From NCBI GenBank assembly GCA_002355495.1, contig AP017424.1:496001-560000 (forward strand): a stretch of DNA of 64,000 nucleotides, in the 5' to 3' direction. This DNA is from Streptomyces laurentii (GTDB taxonomy: Bacteria; Actinomycetota; Actinomycetes; Streptomycetales; Streptomycetaceae). Both the position numbers and the translations under genes were made by a program. Every line of letters begins with the position of its first letter. Position 1 is the stretch's first letter. The notes under the pieces are model-generated. The model saw nothing but the letters and a program-made list of their open reading frames with translations, was not told the DNA's origin and ran no database searches. Positions 37,567 through 46,952 of the stretch are shown here, in pieces.

Positions 37567-37958
37567 CCGTCGCGGGACCGGCTCCCCTTCCCGTAACCGC
37601 TCGTACCCTGCCCGCTCCGAGGCCGGCCCGTTCCGTGCCGGGTCCGTGCCGGGTCCGCCCCACGCTGACGCACGCCCCCCACTCCCTTCCCCACCGCCTC
37701 TCCCGTCACATCAGCACCACGTCCCCCGCTGATCCCACCATTCCCTTTGATCCCTTCGATCCCTTCGATCCCCCTGACGTCTCTGCTCCCCGTCCGGCTC
37801 CTCCGTGTCCCATGCCCCTGGTCCACCACGAGCCCTCCGTGCGACGGGGCGCCGGATGCTCCACCCCAGCACTCCCCCGTTCTTCCTTGCTCTCCCTTGT
37901 TCTCCTGTTCTCAGATCCACGCGGCCGACAGGCCCCGATCCGGAGGTGCGACCCCCGC
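37567..37958. other. Gap between SARP and biosynthetic operon
   Basis: About 390 bases, pyrimidine-rich, without a credible gene. It includes a short tandem repeat of ATCCCTTCG around 37747-37770 and the ribosome site CGGAGGTG (37941-37948) of the next gene. Probably holds the promoter of the main operon; no boxes assigned. Confidence 0.45.
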
Positions 37959-40271
37959 ATGTCCACGACGCCGTACGAGGAGACCGCCGGCACCCGTCCC
38001 CGGGTGCGCCGCGACGTCCTGTTCACCGAGACGCCGAAGGGCGTCATCTTCCACAACGCCGACGGCGGCTTCCAGTTCAGCTCACCGAGCGCCTACAAGG
38101 TCGCCACGCTGCTCGTCCCGCACTTCAACGGGCGCAGGACCGTGGCCGAGATCTGCACCGGCTTCGGCGAGCCGCAGAAAGCGATGGTCGGCGGCCTGGT
38201 GCAGGCGCTGTACGCCCGCGGGTTCGCCCGTCCGGTGCAAGCGCCCGCCGAGGCGGGTACGGAGGCCGCCTTGGACGAGGCGGTCGCCGAGCGGTTCGCC
38301 GAGCAGATCGGCTACCTCGACCACTACGCCGACGGTGCCGAGGGCCGCTTCGCCGCCTTCCGGGGCACCCGGGTCGCCGTGCTCGGCGACGGTCCGGTCG
38401 CCCGCTGGTGCGCGCAGTCCCTGCTGCGCAACGGCTGCGCCGCCGTCGCCGTGGAGGCCGCGCTGACCGAGAACCCCGCCACGGCGGAGGACTTCGCCGC
38501 GCTGCACGCCGAGGCGGCGGAACTCTCCGCGCAGGGCTGCCCGACCGAGGTCGTGGTCCTGCCGGAGACCCGTTCCGCTTCGGCTTCCGGTTCCGTCTTC
38601 GGTTCCTTCGTCGGCGTCGGCGGCACGGGCGGCTGGGCCGCGTACGAGGGATACGACGTTGTGGTGGCCGCGGGCGGCCGCGACGCGCTGCGGACCACGC
38701 TCGCCCTGCTCGGCGAGGGCGTGCCGGAGGGCCGGCTGCTGCTGCCCGCCTGGACGTTCGGCGGCCGGGCCGTGGTCGGTCCGGTCAGCGGCGCGGGCTC
38801 CCCGGCCTGCGCGGCGTGCGCCGCGCTGCGGCTCGGCGCGACCGGTGACGCGGCCGAGGCGGCGGAGCTGTGGAGCGGTCTCGCGCTGGGTTCGACGGCG
38901 GCGAGCGGGCCGCGCGGCCCGCTCGCCGCGATGCTGGGCAACCTGCTCGGCTACGAGGTGTTCCGCCTGGTCACCGAGGCGCTGCCGGCCGAGACCCGGG
39001 GCCAGGTGCTGATCCAGGACATGGCCTCGTTCGACGTGCTCGCGGAGCGGCTGCTGCCGCACCCGCGCTGCCCGTTCTGCGCGACGGCGGCCGGTGCGCC
39101 GGAGCCGGTCGACCTGGCCGAGGCGCCCGAGCGGCCGGTCTTCCAGCCGGTGGTCGCCGCCGCCCCGGATGACGACGCGACCGAGGGGCCGCTCGCCGAG
39201 CTGGACCGCCGTTCGCTCGCGCTGCGCCCGTCCGTCGGCGTGTTCACCCGGTACGCGGACGAGCCGGTCACCCAGACGCCGCTGAAGGTCGGGGCCGTGG
39301 AGCTGGGCCTGGGCGGGGCGGGGCGGCGTACCGTCACGGCCTTCGACGTGCAGCACACGGCGGGCGCCCGGCTGCGCGCCCTGGACACCGCCGCCACGGT
39401 GTACGCCGAGCGTGTCGTCCCCGCCGTGCCGCTGCCCGCGGAGCATGACGACACGGCCGGGGCGCTGCCGCGGGTCGAGCCGGCGGCGCTGGTCACGGCG
39501 ACCGGCGCGGGCGGCGACCCGGTGGCCGTGTGGCTGGCGGCGACGTCGCTGCTGACGAAGGAGGCGCACCGGGTCCCGGCGGGTGCGGTACGGCCGTTCG
39601 GCCCGGACAACCAGGACCGCCGGTTCGAGCCGTCGCGGGCCGGGGCCGGCGCGGGCGGCGGGCTGCCCGAGGCCGCGGCGGCGGGGCTGCTCTCCGCGCT
39701 CGGGTACGACGCGCTGCTGCGGGCGGTACGCGGGGCCGGGCGTACGACGGTGCTGGCGCCGGAGCTGTTCGCGGACGCGCCCGAGGTGACGTTCCTGCTG
39801 CGTTCCGCCGGGCACCTGGGGTTCGGCATCGAACTCCTCGACCTCGGTGAGGAGTCGCACAGCGGGGTGTCCGTGGTGCTCGCCCGGACTCGGGTGGCCA
39901 CGGACACCGCCGACCACGTGGCCGGTACGTCCCACTGGGCCGTCGGCGCCGCGCTCGGCCGGCCGGCCGCGGTCACCGACGCGCTGCGCGACCTGCTCGG
40001 GACGGCGCAGCTCGCCGCGGAGGGCGTACTGGGCACCCCCGACACCGGAGACACGCTGCTCGTCGACCTCGACCCGTTCCTGGTGGCGGTGACGGAGTCG
40101 GACGAGCCCGCCGAGTCCCCCGCGGCGGCGACGTGGGCCGATGTCCTGGAGCGGCTCGGGGCCGCGGGGCGGGACGCGTTCGTCGTTCCCACGCACGGCG
40201 CCGACCTGCCGGCCGCCGGGATCCACACCGTACGGGTGCTGCTGACCAAGGTGGCCGACGATGACCGCTGA
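37959..40271 (+). CDS. TOMM leader-binding E1-like protein with YcaO-like C-terminus
   Basis: 770 residues from ATG 37959. Residues 12-95 (RRDVLFTETPKGVIFHNADGGFQFSSPSAYKVATLL...) fit the winged-helix leader-recognition fold of ocin-ThiF-like proteins. A Rossmann segment follows (RVAVLGDGPVARWCAQSLLRNG, about 128-150). Two CxxC pairs (CAAC near 284-287, CPFC near 371-374) are the expected zinc site. The last 370 residues (VGVFTRYADEPVTQTPLKVGAVELG...FDVQHTAGARLRALDTAATVYAE) resemble a YcaO domain that has lost its key acidic residues. It should bind the precursor leader and present it to the YcaO cyclodehydratases. Its end overlaps the next start by 11 bases. Confidence 0.8.
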   Translation: MSTTPYEETAGTRPRVRRDVLFTETPKGVIFHNADGGFQFSSPSAYKVATLLVPHFNGRRTVAEICTGFGEPQKAMVGGLVQALYARGFARPVQAPAEAGTEAALDEAVAERFAEQIGYLDHYADGAEGRFAAFRGTRVAVLGDGPVARWCAQSLLRNGCAAVAVEAALTENPATAEDFAALHAEAAELSAQGCPTEVVVLPETRSASASGSVFGSFVGVGGTGGWAAYEGYDVVVAAGGRDALRTTLALLGEGVPEGRLLLPAWTFGGRAVVGPVSGAGSPACAACAALRLGATGDAAEAAELWSGLALGSTAASGPRGPLAAMLGNLLGYEVFRLVTEALPAETRGQVLIQDMASFDVLAERLLPHPRCPFCATAAGAPEPVDLAEAPERPVFQPVVAAAPDDDATEGPLAELDRRSLALRPSVGVFTRYADEPVTQTPLKVGAVELGLGGAGRRTVTAFDVQHTAGARLRALDTAATVYAERVVPAVPLPAEHDDTAGALPRVEPAALVTATGAGGDPVAVWLAATSLLTKEAHRVPAGAVRPFGPDNQDRRFEPSRAGAGAGGGLPEAAAAGLLSALGYDALLRAVRGAGRTTVLAPELFADAPEVTFLLRSAGHLGFGIELLDLGEESHSGVSVVLARTRVATDTADHVAGTSHWAVGAALGRPAAVTDALRDLLGTAQLAAEGVLGTPDTGDTLLVDLDPFLVAVTESDEPAESPAAATWADVLERLGAAGRDAFVVPTHGADLPAAGIHTVRVLLTKVADDDR

Positions 40272-42285
40272 GGTGGCCGCGGCCCCGGTCGACGGGGCCG
40301 CCGCGCCGCGCGCCGAGGCGTGCCGTCGCTTCGCCGCCGAACTGCGGCAGGCCTTGGCGCACCTGCCCGGGCCCGGGCTCCCGGACATCGAGGTCGCGGC
40401 CCTCGGGGTGAGCGACGCGTTCGCCGCCCCGGCGGGGCCCGCCGGCTTCAGCGGTCCCGATGCCCCTTCCGGTTCCGCTTCCGGTTCCGGCTCTGGTCGT
40501 CCCGGCTCTGGTCCCGGCTCTGATCCCGTCGAGCCGGTGCTGCCCGTGCGGCTGTACGGCCGTCAGGTCATGGTCGGTCCCTGGCCGGTGGCGGGCCGGG
40601 CCGGCTGCGCCGTGTGCCTGGGACGCCGCTGGCAGGGCGTGCGCTCGGTCGGTCTGCGGGAGGGCATCGAGCTGCGCGGCCGGACCCGGGAGGCCGGGCC
40701 CTGGCCGTACCACGTCCCGTTCGCCGCCCAGGCGGTGGCCGCGCTCATCGCCCGGCTCGCCGCCGCTCCCCCGGACGGCCGGGAGCCGTTCCCGGACGTG
40801 TGGCTGGTGGACCTGGAGTCGCTGACGGTCCGCCACCACCCCGTGGTGCCCGAGCCGGACTGTCCGTCCTGCGGGACGCCCGAGCCGCTGACGGCGGAGG
40901 CGGCCGCGCTCGCGCTGCGGCCCGCGCCGAAGTACCGGCCGGGCGTCAGCCGGGTGCGGCACGTGGAGTCGTACGGGCTGCCGGTGGACGCGTTCGCCAA
41001 CCCGCACTGGGGCGCCGTCGGTTCGTCGGTGGTGTGCGACGTGACGTCGCCGACGACCTCCGCCACCGTCGGCTGCTTCTCCAGCCGTTCGGGCGAGTAC
41101 CTGCGCGAGACGTTCTGGGGCGGGCACGCCGACACGTACCGTTCCAGCACCCTGATCGGTGTCCTGGAGGGCCTGGAGCGGTTCGCCGGGATGCGGGCCC
41201 GGGGGCGGGCGGTCACCCTGACCGCGTCGCTCGACGAACTCGGCCCGGACGCCGTCGACCCGCGCGAGACCGGGCTGTACACGGACGATTTCCACCGGGC
41301 CAACCCGTGGGTGCCGCCGTTCACTTCGGGCCGCGAGGTGCCGTGGGTGTGGGGCTGGTCGCTGCGCGACGGCCGCCCCCGCGCCGTACCGGAGATCCTC
41401 GCGTACTACCACAAGCCGGGGATCGAGCACCGGTTCGTCCAGGAGAGCTCCAACGGCTGTGCCTCCGGGGGCAGTCTGGAGGAGGCCGTACTCAGCGGCC
41501 TGATGGAGGTCCTGGAGCGGGACGCGTTCCTGCTCGCCTGGCACGGCATGCAGCCGCTGACCGAGATCGACCCGGCGACCAGCACCGACCCGCTCACGCG
41601 GGTCATGGTGGAGCGGATGGCCATGTACGGCTACCGGGCCCGGTTCTTCGACACCCGGATCGGTTTCCCGGTGCCCGTGGTGACCGGGGTCGCCGAGCGC
41701 TTCGACGGTGGCACGGCCCGGATGTGCTTCGGCGCCGGGGCCTCCCTGGACCCGGAGGCGGCGCTCGCCGCGGCGCTCTGCGAGATCGCCACGGACTCGG
41801 TGCAGCTGCTCCAGCGGTTCGAGCGGGACGAGGCCGACTACCGGGCGATGGCCGCGGACTTCACGAAGATCACCAGCCTGCACGACCATCCGCTGGTCTA
41901 CGCCGTCCCGGAGATGGGCCGGCACGCCGACTTCCTGCTCCGGCGGTCCGATCCCCCGGCGCCGCTCGCCGTCGCCGATCTGCGCTGGGAGCGGGCCGAC
42001 GGCTCCGGTCCGGACGTACGGGACGACCTGCTCGCCGCGGTCGAGGCCGTCACCTCGGCCGGATTCGACGTGGTCGTCGTCGACCAGACCACGCCCGAAC
42101 AGCGGGCCCTGGGCCTGCACACGGTGAAGGTGCTGGTGCCCGGTCTGCTGCCGCTCGACTTCGGCTGGACGCGGCAGCGCGCCCGGCACATGCCCCGGAT
42201 GCGTACCGCGCTGCGCGCGGCGGGGCTGCGGCCGGACGACCTGACCGAGGCCGATCTGAACCCAGGACCGCATCCGTTCCCGTGA
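40261..42285 (+). CDS. YcaO cyclodehydratase 1
   Basis: 674 residues. An N-terminal region of about 215 residues has CxxC pairs at 116/119 (GCAVCLGRRWQ) and 201/204 (CPSCG), a zinc set of TOMM cyclodehydratases. The YcaO ATPase follows with HADTYRSSTLIGVLEGLERFAG and NGCASGGSLEEAVLSGLMEVLERDAF, holding the Glu residues that bind Mg-ATP. The C-terminus is Pro-rich and ends PGPHPFP, the PxPxP tail required in azoline-forming members. It should convert Cys, Ser or Thr of the core to azolines. A Gly/Ser-rich low-complexity insert lies near residues 68-83. Confidence 0.9.
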   Translation: MTAEVAAAPVDGAAAPRAEACRRFAAELRQALAHLPGPGLPDIEVAALGVSDAFAAPAGPAGFSGPDAPSGSASGSGSGRPGSGPGSDPVEPVLPVRLYGRQVMVGPWPVAGRAGCAVCLGRRWQGVRSVGLREGIELRGRTREAGPWPYHVPFAAQAVAALIARLAAAPPDGREPFPDVWLVDLESLTVRHHPVVPEPDCPSCGTPEPLTAEAAALALRPAPKYRPGVSRVRHVESYGLPVDAFANPHWGAVGSSVVCDVTSPTTSATVGCFSSRSGEYLRETFWGGHADTYRSSTLIGVLEGLERFAGMRARGRAVTLTASLDELGPDAVDPRETGLYTDDFHRANPWVPPFTSGREVPWVWGWSLRDGRPRAVPEILAYYHKPGIEHRFVQESSNGCASGGSLEEAVLSGLMEVLERDAFLLAWHGMQPLTEIDPATSTDPLTRVMVERMAMYGYRARFFDTRIGFPVPVVTGVAERFDGGTARMCFGAGASLDPEAALAAALCEIATDSVQLLQRFERDEADYRAMAADFTKITSLHDHPLVYAVPEMGRHADFLLRRSDPPAPLAVADLRWERADGSGPDVRDDLLAAVEAVTSAGFDVVVVDQTTPEQRALGLHTVKVLVPGLLPLDFGWTRQRARHMPRMRTALRAAGLRPDDLTEADLNPGPHPFP

Positions 42286-42390
42286 CCGCCCACCGGCCGG
42301 CCTCATGGCCGGCCACCCTCCGGCCGCCCGTCCGGCCATCCGTCCGCACCACGGCGCGAGCGCGCCATGAACCGAGGAAAGGGGGAGCCC

Positions 42391-44025
42391 ATGGGGTACG
42401 CCCATGAGTACGCGCAGGCCATCCTGCATCGCGGCCGCGTCCCGATGGAGCCCACCGACCATGTCGTGAACTGGGACGACGGCCCGCGCAAGGGCAAGTA
42501 CTACCCGCACGCCGAGGCGTTCGCCCTGCCGGACACCGAGGACCTGCCCGACGTCCCGATCGCGCCGGGCCTGCTGCCGGGCGTGCTCCCGGGCGCCGAC
42601 GGCCCGGACCCCGCCCGGGTCCCGGCCGGCTTCAGCCTGCGGCTGCTGTCGGCGATGCTGAAGGACTCGTACGGGCTGACCGGACGCCGGCTCGGCATCC
42701 AGGCCAACACCGACCTGCCCGGCCTGCCGTTCTACACGCACGCCAACTGGTCGCGCGGCACCGCGGGCGGCGGCGGCCTCTACCCCGTGAGCATCCACTG
42801 GGCGTCCGGCCCCTCCGGCCCGCTCACGCCCGGCCTGCACTACTACGACCTCCACCGGCACGCCCTCCAGCGGCTGCTCACCGGCGACGTCACCGAGCGG
42901 GTGCGCGCGGCCCTGGGCCCGGACGCGCCCGCCGAGGCCCGGAACGCCGACCAGTACCTGATCCTCGGCGTCAAGTACTGGCAGAACTCCTTCAAGTACA
43001 ACAGCTTCTGCTTCCACGTGGTCTCCACCGACATCGGCACCCTGGTGCAGACCTGGCGGATCTGGGCCGCGGCACGGGGGCTGCGGATCGCGCCCGTGAT
43101 GTGGTTCGACGAGCCCGTCCTGAACGGACTCCTCGGCGTGCCGGGCGAGGAGGAGGCGGTGTTCGCCGTCGTGCCGCTGCACTGGGACGGGCCGCGCGGC
43201 GCGCGTCCCGCACCGGCCGGCACGGACCCGGAGCACCGGCCCGCCGTCGCGCACCGGGACGTCGAACGCTCCCGTACGCTGCTGGACTTCGTGACGGTAC
43301 GGGACATGCACGCGGCGACCCTCGCGGGCGCCGCCGAGCGTCCCGCGCCCGGCGCCCTGGCCGCCGCCGCGGCCCCGGTGGACGACGGCGGCGGCGAGCG
43401 GGTGGAACTGCCGGCCCCCGCCGCGCCCGCCGCCGGCACCCGCCAGTCCCTGCGCCGCCGCCGGTCCAGCTTCGGCCGGTTCGACAGCCGGACGAAGCTG
43501 TCCGCGCGGGACCTGTCGACGGTCCTCGCGGCATGCGCGGCCACCCGGCTGGCCGGCGACACCGACCCGGAGGGCGCGGTCCGGCTCGCCCGTGTCCACG
43601 TCTTCGTCAACCACGTCGAGGGCATCGCGCGGGGCGCCTACACCTACGACCCGGACCGCGGCGACCTGCGCCTGGTCGAGGCCGGTCCGCAGGGCGTGTT
43701 CCTGCAGGACAACTACTTCCTGGCCAACTACAACCTGGAGCAGGCCGGCGCGGTCCTGGTGCCGACCGTGCGGACCACGGCCGTCCTGGACGCGCTCGGC
43801 GACCGGGGCTACCGGCTCGCCATCGGCACCGCCGGCGCCGTCTCGCAGACCTTCTACACGGCCGCCGCCGCCCTCGGGGTCGGCGCGGGCGTGGCGCTGG
43901 GCTTCGACAACGTGTCGTTCGCCGAGCGTCTCGGGCTCATGGACGGCGACGAGGCCCCGCTGCTCATCATGCCCCTCGGTCACGAACGGCCCGAGCCCGC
44001 CGACTTCCACCACGAGATCGCCTGA
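42391..44025 (+). CDS. SagB-type FMN azoline dehydrogenase
   Basis: 544 residues. ATG 42391 is chosen because GAGGAAAGGGGGA lies just before it; an upstream in-frame ATG at 42367 would place that ribosome site inside the gene. The protein starts GYAHEYAQAILHRGRVPMEPTDHVVNWDDGPRKGKYY, the N-terminal pattern of SagB/ThcOx proteins. The nitroreductase-like FMN domain lies in the C-terminal half (RRRRSSFGRFDSRTKLSARDLSTVLAAC, ends LLIMPLGHERP). It oxidises azolines to azoles. The length indicates two nitroreductase-like halves, as in other actinomycete TOMM clusters. Confidence 0.88.
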   Translation: MGYAHEYAQAILHRGRVPMEPTDHVVNWDDGPRKGKYYPHAEAFALPDTEDLPDVPIAPGLLPGVLPGADGPDPARVPAGFSLRLLSAMLKDSYGLTGRRLGIQANTDLPGLPFYTHANWSRGTAGGGGLYPVSIHWASGPSGPLTPGLHYYDLHRHALQRLLTGDVTERVRAALGPDAPAEARNADQYLILGVKYWQNSFKYNSFCFHVVSTDIGTLVQTWRIWAAARGLRIAPVMWFDEPVLNGLLGVPGEEEAVFAVVPLHWDGPRGARPAPAGTDPEHRPAVAHRDVERSRTLLDFVTVRDMHAATLAGAAERPAPGALAAAAAPVDDGGGERVELPAPAAPAAGTRQSLRRRRSSFGRFDSRTKLSARDLSTVLAACAATRLAGDTDPEGAVRLARVHVFVNHVEGIARGAYTYDPDRGDLRLVEAGPQGVFLQDNYFLANYNLEQAGAVLVPTVRTTAVLDALGDRGYRLAIGTAGAVSQTFYTAAAALGVGAGVALGFDNVSFAERLGLMDGDEAPLLIMPLGHERPEPADFHHEIA

Positions 44026-44045
44026 CGGCCTCGGAGGACTTCCCC

Positions 44046-46952
44046 ATGACAACCACGACGTCCGGCGCCCCCGACCGCCGGGACGACCCCCAGAACCGGC
44101 CGGCCGGCACGGAATCCGCCGACCGGGCCGGGTCCCGCTGGGAGCCCGGCGACCGCTTCGTCCTGCGCGCGGCCGGGCTGCCCATCGAGACCGTACACGG
44201 GCTGCGCTGCCCCGGCACCCGCGCCTGGGCCGACGAGGTGCTGGCCGAGGAGGAGCGCCTGGCCGCGGCCGGCGCCGACCTCAGCGATCTGCTGGCCGCC
44301 CTGGTCAAGGCGACCACCACCGGCGCCGACGAGCTGCCCGGCGACGCGGCGGCCCGCCGCGGCCTGCTCAACCTGCGCCGGCAGATCTTCAACAACCGGC
44401 TGCCGGCCGACCCCGAGGCCGCCGTACGACTGGTGGCCGAGCGGGACCCGGAGGCCGGCGCGCGCACCGCCGCGTGGCTGCGCGACCGGGCCCGCCTCAC
44501 GGAACTGAACGCCACCGGACCGGAGTTGCTGGACCGTGAACTCCAGGCGAGCCGGGGCGTGTTGCGCCGCACGCTGGCCGACGACCGGATCCGGCGGGCG
44601 CTGCTGCTGGCCTCGCCGACGCTGGACGGACGCCTCGACGCGTATCTGGACGACACCAGCCCGCGGCCGGCCAACCGGATGCGGAAGATCGAGCGTTCGG
44701 CGCTCACCTACCTCTACCGGACGGCGTGCAAGACCAGCCCGTTCAGCACCTTCACCGGAGTCGGCCTCGCCTCGTTCGCGGGCGGCACGGCGCTCGGCGG
44801 GGCGGACGACTCGGCCGCGCTGGACGTCTCCGGCGAGTGGACGAGCCATGTCCGGCTGAACGTGGTGGTGCTGAGCCGGCTCACCGAGCTGATCACCGCC
44901 GACCACACGCGCCGCCAGGACCTGCCGGTGATGCTGTCGCCGGGCTGGGAGCGGGACGCCGACCGGATCCGTTACGTGCGCCACGAGACGACCGCGGGCG
45001 ACGACGGCGCGGCCGTGACCTTCGACGCGGTCCGCGACCGGCTGTTCTTCCTGCGCAGCAGCGGGACCCTGGACCGGCTCCTGGAGTGGCTGGGCGGCCA
45101 GGACGGGACGGTGCGCCTGCGGGATCTGGTCGACTGGCTGGAGACGAAGCACCGGGCCGGCCGGGAGGAGTGCGAGCGGTACGCGTCGGCGCTGCTGAAC
45201 GTGGGCATGGTGCAGGTGCCGCTGCTGCGCACCGACGTGCACAGCGGCGACCCGCTGCGCGCCTACCAGGACGCGCTGCGCTCCCTCGGCGCGCCGTGGG
45301 CCGAGAAGCTCGCGGACACCCTGGACGGTCCGGCCGCGCGCCTGGACCGCTACCCGCACGCCGACGTCACGGAGTGCCGCACCCTGCTCCGTACCCTCCG
45401 GACCCAACTCCTCGACGCCCAGACCGACTTGGGCGCTGCCGAGCCGACCCTGCCGCAGACCCTCGTGTACGAGGACGTCGACACGGGCGGCGACCTGACG
45501 TGCGGACCGGGCGTGCTGAGCGGGGAGACCGGCCGGTCGCTGCGCGCCATCGAGGGCGCCCTGCCGCTGTTCGACCTGACGCTCCCCCAACGCCTCACGC
45601 TCATGGGCTTCTTCCTCGCCCGGTACGGCCGGGGCGGACGCTGCGACGACCTGCTCGGCCTGGTCCACGACTTCCACGAGGACTTCTTCGACCAGTACAT
45701 CTCGTTCACCTCCAAGCGCGCCCCGTTCGACGAGAACGGCGCGTACATCCCGGAGGAGAACTGGCTCGGGCAGCGCGAGATGAAGGCCCTCGACGGGGCC
45801 CGGACCCACTTCCACGACGGCGTGCGCGCCCTGTGGGAGCGGCCCGGGACACCGGACGCCGAGGAGATCGAGCTGCCGGCCGCGCTGCTCGACCGTACGG
45901 CCGGCGAACTCGCCCCGCTCGGCGCGCGGTTCGTCCCGCAGAGCCATCACCTCCAGCTGTCCCGGCCGGACGGCGGCGGGCAGCTCGCCGTGCTCAACAA
46001 GTCGTACGGCGGACTGGCCTTCCCCTTCAGCCGGTTCACCCACCTGTACGACGCCGCGGGGTCGGAGACGGCCGCCGAGGACACCGGGTTCTCCGACACG
46101 CTGCGCGCGGAGATCGCCGAACGGCGCCCGGACGGCGCCGTGTTCGCGGAGGTCACCGGCGGCCCGGTCAGCAGCAACCTCAACCTGCACGGACGGCTGA
46201 CCGACCACCACATCGTCTGCCCCGGCGAGACGACCACCGTGCCGGACGAGGCCCGCATCGACCTCGACGACCTCTACGTCGAGCACGACGAGGCGGCCGG
46301 CCGGCTGGTGCTGCGCTCGCGCCGGCTCGGCCGCGAGGTCGTCCCCGTCTACCTGGGCTATCTGGTGCCGATCGCGCTCCCCGCGATCCCCCGCACCCTG
46401 CTCCTGCTCTCCCCCAGCACCATGGCCGCCCTCGACGTGTGGGCGGGCGTGCCCGAGGGCGAGGCCGAGCAGGGGGTGACGCGCAGGCCCCGGGTCCGGC
46501 ACGGCTCCGTGGTCGTCGCCCGGCGCGCCTGGACCGCGCTCGCCGACGTCCTCCCGGTGCGGCGGGCGGGCGCGGACGACACCGTGTTCTTCCTGGACTG
46601 GCAGCGCTGGCGGCGTACCCACGGGCTCGCCGACCGGTGCTTCGCCACCGTCGCCCGGCCCGGCCAGGGCCCGATCGGCGCCAAGCCGATCTACGTCGAC
46701 TTCGACAGCCCGCTCTCGCTGTCCTCGTTCGACGCGCTGGTGGAGCGGACCCCGGGCACCCGGGTGACCTTCCGGGAGATGCTGCCCGCCGAGGACGCCC
46801 TGCACGTCACCTCGGAGCGCGGCCGGCACATCGCCGAGCTCGCCGTCGAGACCTTCACCACCCGCACCCCTTCCCCCTCCTCTTCCCCGTCCCCTTCCCC
46901 GTCCCCTTCCCCGCAGTCCGGCCCGGAGGTCGACCCGTCATGCCCGAACTGA
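44046..46952 (+). CDS. Split LanB, glutamylation domain (Lant_dehydr_N)
   Basis: 968 residues from ATG 44046 with GGAGG 9 bases upstream. The hallmark TYLYRTACKTSPFSTFTGVGLASF lies near residue 220, and the glutamylation-type ending KPIYVDFDSPLSLSSFDALVERTP...MLPAEDALHV is near the C-terminus. The elimination domain is absent here and encoded separately by the next gene, as in thiopeptide and goadsporin-type clusters. The enzyme should transfer glutamate from Glu-tRNA to Ser/Thr. A Ser/Pro-repeat tail of about 30 residues, from a CCGTCCCCTTCC-like repeat, is unusual and overlaps the next start. Confidence 0.9.
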   Translation: MTTTTSGAPDRRDDPQNRPAGTESADRAGSRWEPGDRFVLRAAGLPIETVHGLRCPGTRAWADEVLAEEERLAAAGADLSDLLAALVKATTTGADELPGDAAARRGLLNLRRQIFNNRLPADPEAAVRLVAERDPEAGARTAAWLRDRARLTELNATGPELLDRELQASRGVLRRTLADDRIRRALLLASPTLDGRLDAYLDDTSPRPANRMRKIERSALTYLYRTACKTSPFSTFTGVGLASFAGGTALGGADDSAALDVSGEWTSHVRLNVVVLSRLTELITADHTRRQDLPVMLSPGWERDADRIRYVRHETTAGDDGAAVTFDAVRDRLFFLRSSGTLDRLLEWLGGQDGTVRLRDLVDWLETKHRAGREECERYASALLNVGMVQVPLLRTDVHSGDPLRAYQDALRSLGAPWAEKLADTLDGPAARLDRYPHADVTECRTLLRTLRTQLLDAQTDLGAAEPTLPQTLVYEDVDTGGDLTCGPGVLSGETGRSLRAIEGALPLFDLTLPQRLTLMGFFLARYGRGGRCDDLLGLVHDFHEDFFDQYISFTSKRAPFDENGAYIPEENWLGQREMKALDGARTHFHDGVRALWERPGTPDAEEIELPAALLDRTAGELAPLGARFVPQSHHLQLSRPDGGGQLAVLNKSYGGLAFPFSRFTHLYDAAGSETAAEDTGFSDTLRAEIAERRPDGAVFAEVTGGPVSSNLNLHGRLTDHHIVCPGETTTVPDEARIDLDDLYVEHDEAAGRLVLRSRRLGREVVPVYLGYLVPIALPAIPRTLLLLSPSTMAALDVWAGVPEGEAEQGVTRRPRVRHGSVVVARRAWTALADVLPVRRAGADDTVFFLDWQRWRRTHGLADRCFATVARPGQGPIGAKPIYVDFDSPLSLSSFDALVERTPGTRVTFREMLPAEDALHVTSERGRHIAELAVETFTTRTPSPSSSPSPSPSPSPQSGPEVDPSCPN

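Noticed and set aside
36861..37958. Extension of the E1-like protein into the SARP region
   Set aside because: It is the antiphase shadow of the SARP ATPase; ATG 37959 with CGGAGGTG starts at a proper leader-recognition domain.
39973..44052. 1359-codon minus-strand frame across YcaO 1 and SagB
   Set aside because: A G+C-driven shadow; two well-conserved enzymes are encoded on the other strand.
44046..46952. Full-length class I lanthipeptide dehydratase
   Set aside because: The chain ends at the glutamylation-domain terminus; the elimination domain is a separate gene, and no LanC cyclase is present.
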